Shown: positions 61,959 to 64,000 of the stretch, piece by piece
Layout of the letters: each line of letters starts with the position of its first letter
Position numbering within the stretch: position 1 is the first letter of the stretch
Source: Nitrospinota bacterium
Lineage (GTDB): Bacteria; Nitrospinota_A; UBA7883; JACRGQ01
Reading direction: 5' to 3'
DNA length: 64,000 bases
NCBI GenBank assembly: GCA_029881495.1
Contig: JAOUMJ010000009.1
Span: 30,162-94,161, forward strand
Notes under the pieces: model-generated
Told to the model about the DNA's origin: nothing
Databases searched by the model: none
The model's input: the letters and a program-made list of their open reading frames with translations, nothing else
Made by a program: the position numbers and the translations under genes

Positions 61959-62546
61959 TTAGAAGCAGGGTTCCGTATTCAAATCCCTGTTGTCGTTGCA
62001 TCTTGGCACATTGAAAGTTCCCGTGAACCTTTTCAGGTTTCCGCACTGCATCTGTGAGCGGTATGTGAAGTTGAATGTCCCTATCACGCGTCCCCCTACA
62101 GGGCCGTAGCCTGAAATAACGGTATATCCGTTATTTATACTGCTTACATCTCCCGGATTTGAGCATCCGTCAGTTGACGCGTTAAAAGCACCGTCCCAAT
62201 CTCCGCCATCGGTGATTGTATCCACATTTACATAGCTGGAGTTCGAGGTTCCGCTGCCGACAGAGTATGTCCCCATCTCTTTCCCGGCAAAACTGATCTG
62301 AATGTTATAGGCGTGCGTCCCATCGTTGAGCTTCCTACCTCGCAACCATATCAGGGTGTTGACGCCGTCGTAGTCGGCTGTTCCGATATCTCCATCCGCG
62401 TTGCTGAAGTCAAATTGTGAACCGCCGTAATATGAAATCGAAAAAGAGCTGTCTGGCCCGGTATCGGTTGGTCCGTCGCCCCCTTCAAAAAATCCGCACC
62501 CTGAAACGGCAATGCTTAAAAGTAATACCAAAGAGGCCAATCGCAT
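61959..62546 (-). CDS. Lipoprotein, unknown
   Basis: 195 residues from the Met at 62546, which has GGAG about ten bases upstream (the Met at 62570 has none). The lipobox is AVSGC. The mature part is Gly/Ser/Asp/Asn-rich and beta-like with paired cysteines. I recognise no family. Confidence 0.7.
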   Translation of the reverse strand: MRLASLVLLLSIAVSGCGFFEGGDGPTDTGPDSSFSISYYGGSQFDFSNADGDIGTADYDGVNTLIWLRGRKLNDGTHAYNIQISFAGKEMGTYSVGSGTSNSSYVNVDTITDGGDWDGAFNASTDGCSNPGDVSSINNGYTVISGYGPVGGRVIGTFNFTYRSQMQCGNLKRFTGTFNVPRCNDNRDLNTEPCF

Positions 62547-62737
62547 GTTTCCGTCACTCCAAAATTTCATTTAAAAAAGTATACCCGTTACAAGGTGACA
62601 TCGGCAAAAAAAAAGATTTCCATTAGCCAATTTTATTTAAAAATACCTAAGGAGTTGAATAACCACGTTTAAATATTTCACTGTACTTCAATTACACGAT
62701 TTATAACGGAGCATAGCCAACCATTCGCTCAAGAATT

Positions 62738-63586
62738 CTATTCGGCCAGTTTTTTCATTTGCGGAGTGAACTTTTTAAATAGCGCCCCCCGCTTTCTGGA
62801 GAAATATGAGATCAGCTTTTTGCCGGTAGGGAAAAATTCCTTCACGGAGTTCCCGAAATCAAGCCCATGGCAGTTGTTGCTGGAAAACTGGCTGCAAATG
62901 GATGGCCGTCTTTCGTACACGGAGCAAAGGCCATGCCTATCAAGCATATCGCACCGGTTATGAAAGACTACGCTCCATCCACCATCTTCGTCTAGATTGA
63001 GGTCGCAGTTCTCATGATAAACATACCAGAGCAGGTTCTTAACATCCTTTACCGAGGTCGGTTTATCTACGGTTATATTCAGATAGGTACAGCATTTGTC
63101 ACACTTCGAGCAGTCGTGTGTTTCATCGAGAACGTCTGCAGTGTCGCGCGATTTCACTATCACTTTCTTGTTTTTTTGGAGTGAAGGGCCGTTGCCGTTC
63201 CTGGCCGCCTTCTGAGTCGCCGGATTGAGTTTTTTAAAGAGCGCTGGGCGATGCTCTCTCAGATAGAGAAGCAGGTCTATCTCCGTTGTGAATCTGAATT
63301 TGGCGACATCGTTAAGCGATCTCGGTTTCTCGCCGTGCATAAGGCAGTTCTCCGGCTGGTCCGAGCTTGCCAGACAGCGGGTGCCGGAGAGTTTAGAGCA
63401 TTTTCCTTTTACGACTATGTACCATTCGCCATCGTGACCGATGATAACTTCGATGTTTCTGTGATAGATGTACCACAGGAACGATTCAATACCCCCTTTT
63501 GAGCGCGGGTAGTCCATATCAAGGCTTATGTAGTTGCACGGCATATTGCCGTCAGCAGGATCGAGTATCTTCTTTTCCTTTTTCAT
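62738..63586 (-). CDS. Duplicated YkgJ-like cysteine-cluster protein
   Basis: 282 residues in two similar halves. The C-terminal half has the full YkgJ pattern: CSKCDKCCTYL, RCDMLDRHGLCSVYERRPSI then C. The N-terminal half keeps KCSKLSGTRCLASSDQPENC but has lost the first CXXCXXCC group. Both have a FLWYIYH/LLWYVYHENC segment. YkgJ proteins are thought to bind metal or Fe-S. Confidence 0.78.
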   Translation of the reverse strand: MKKEKKILDPADGNMPCNYISLDMDYPRSKGGIESFLWYIYHRNIEVIIGHDGEWYIVVKGKCSKLSGTRCLASSDQPENCLMHGEKPRSLNDVAKFRFTTEIDLLLYLREHRPALFKKLNPATQKAARNGNGPSLQKNKKVIVKSRDTADVLDETHDCSKCDKCCTYLNITVDKPTSVKDVKNLLWYVYHENCDLNLDEDGGWSVVFHNRCDMLDRHGLCSVYERRPSICSQFSSNNCHGLDFGNSVKEFFPTGKKLISYFSRKRGALFKKFTPQMKKLAE

Positions 63587-63647
63587 GTCAACTTGCTATA
63601 AATTAGGGTTAAAGTGATTTTCATACGGCTTATAAGGATAAAGTAAT

Positions 63648-64000
63648 ATGAGGCAAATGAAAAGGACGATTAACAGCGCAACCATTGAGATAATAGAAGG
63701 GGATATCACCCTTCTTGATTGCGATGCCATAGTTAATGCCGCAAACGACCGCCTTATCCTGGGGGGGGGAGTTGCCGGAGCGATAGCGCGACGCGGCGGG
63801 CCCTCCATTCAGCAGGAGTGTGACAGGATAGGCGGGACGTTTGTAGGGGGTGCGGTCATAACAGGCGGAGGGAAGCTGAAGGCGAGACACGTGATACACG
63901 CGGTCGGTCCACGCATGGGAGAAGGGGACGAGGACGAGAAACTCCGAAACGCGACGATCAATTCGCTGAAGGCCGCTGACGAGAACGGCCTAAAGTCGAT
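63648..64000 (+). CDS. Macrodomain protein (partial, C-terminus outside window)
   Basis: 117 codons before the edge, with AAGGA upstream of [27 protein letters not shown] is split here as [17 protein letters not shown] and [15 protein letters not shown], the ADP-ribose-binding core. The next motif [17 protein letters not shown] is intact. Macrodomains hydrolyse or bind ADP-ribose derivatives. Confidence 0.9.
   Translation, partial: MRQMKRTINSATIEIIEGDITLLDCDAIVNAANDRLILGGGVAGAIARRGGPSIQQECDRIGGTFVGGAVITGGGKLKARHVIHAVGPRMGEGDEDEKLRNATINSLKAADENGLKS

Overview
The window looks like chromosomal DNA from a motile, Gram-negative-type (diderm) bacterium. The evidence is lipoproteins with lipoboxes, flagellar genes with a sigma-28 factor, sigma-54 promoters and a GAFTGA-type activator, a very haem-rich exported cytochrome, two diguanylate cyclases and many two-component proteins. 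This resembles Desulfobacterota or Nitrospinota-like lineages, but nothing here fixes the taxon. Start codons are loose: TTG and GTG are common, panC seems to need CTG, and one receiver protein seems to need ATT. Several genes have a -10 box so close to ATG that their mRNAs are probably leaderless.

Layout. 1-1253: a multihaem cytochrome cut by the left edge. 1.6-3.2 kb: trpG-trpD. 3.2-4.2 kb: an AT-rich intergenic region with a palindrome of two perfect DnaA boxes, then a consensus sigma-54 promoter, a 54-residue secreted peptide gene and a terminator. 4.3-10.2 kb: pyruvate kinase, a lipoprotein hydrolase, an MFS transporter and TypA/BipA. 10.3-16.3 kb: the most unusual locus, nine tandem paralogues of a small STAS/SEC14-like protein interleaved with six tiny ORFs and ending in a hybrid histidine kinase, all on the minus strand and joined by start/stop overlaps. 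16.6-25.8 kb: membrane proteins, fliA, nth, a DnaJ-like protein, an NDUFA9-like SDR, a broken tRNA-like sequence beside a P-loop kinase gene, flgB-fliE (no flgC), mgtE and rpmB. 26-32 kb: an ArsR regulator, an NtrC-type activator, LapA-like and coiled-coil proteins, and a second PAS hybrid kinase. 32-37 kb: pheA-hisC, a candidate structured small RNA, a CinA/GIY-YIG fusion and an exported protein. 37-47 kb: an IF2_N-like membrane protein, ychF, XRE and receiver genes, pilD, thpR-recA-recX, a GAF-GGDEF protein, a cNMP-binding protein, plsY and a receiver-coil protein. 47-64 kb: panC plus a glycosyltransferase-like gene, PAS-GGDEF, hsp20-bioB-bioF, a receiver-like protein, a lipoprotein hydrolase, a GT-C-like membrane protein, a P2-type Ca2+ ATPase, hisA-hisF-hisIE, a lipoprotein, a YkgJ-like protein and a partial macrodomain gene cut by the right edge.

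The housekeeping genes are ordinary and mostly in short operons. The outstanding system is the 10.3-16.3 kb array. Its mini-proteins look like copies of the N-terminal segment of the terminal kinase, which suggests the array grew by repeated duplication of a unit made of one STAS-like gene plus the start of the kinase gene, leaving many exchangeable small partners for one sensor kinase.
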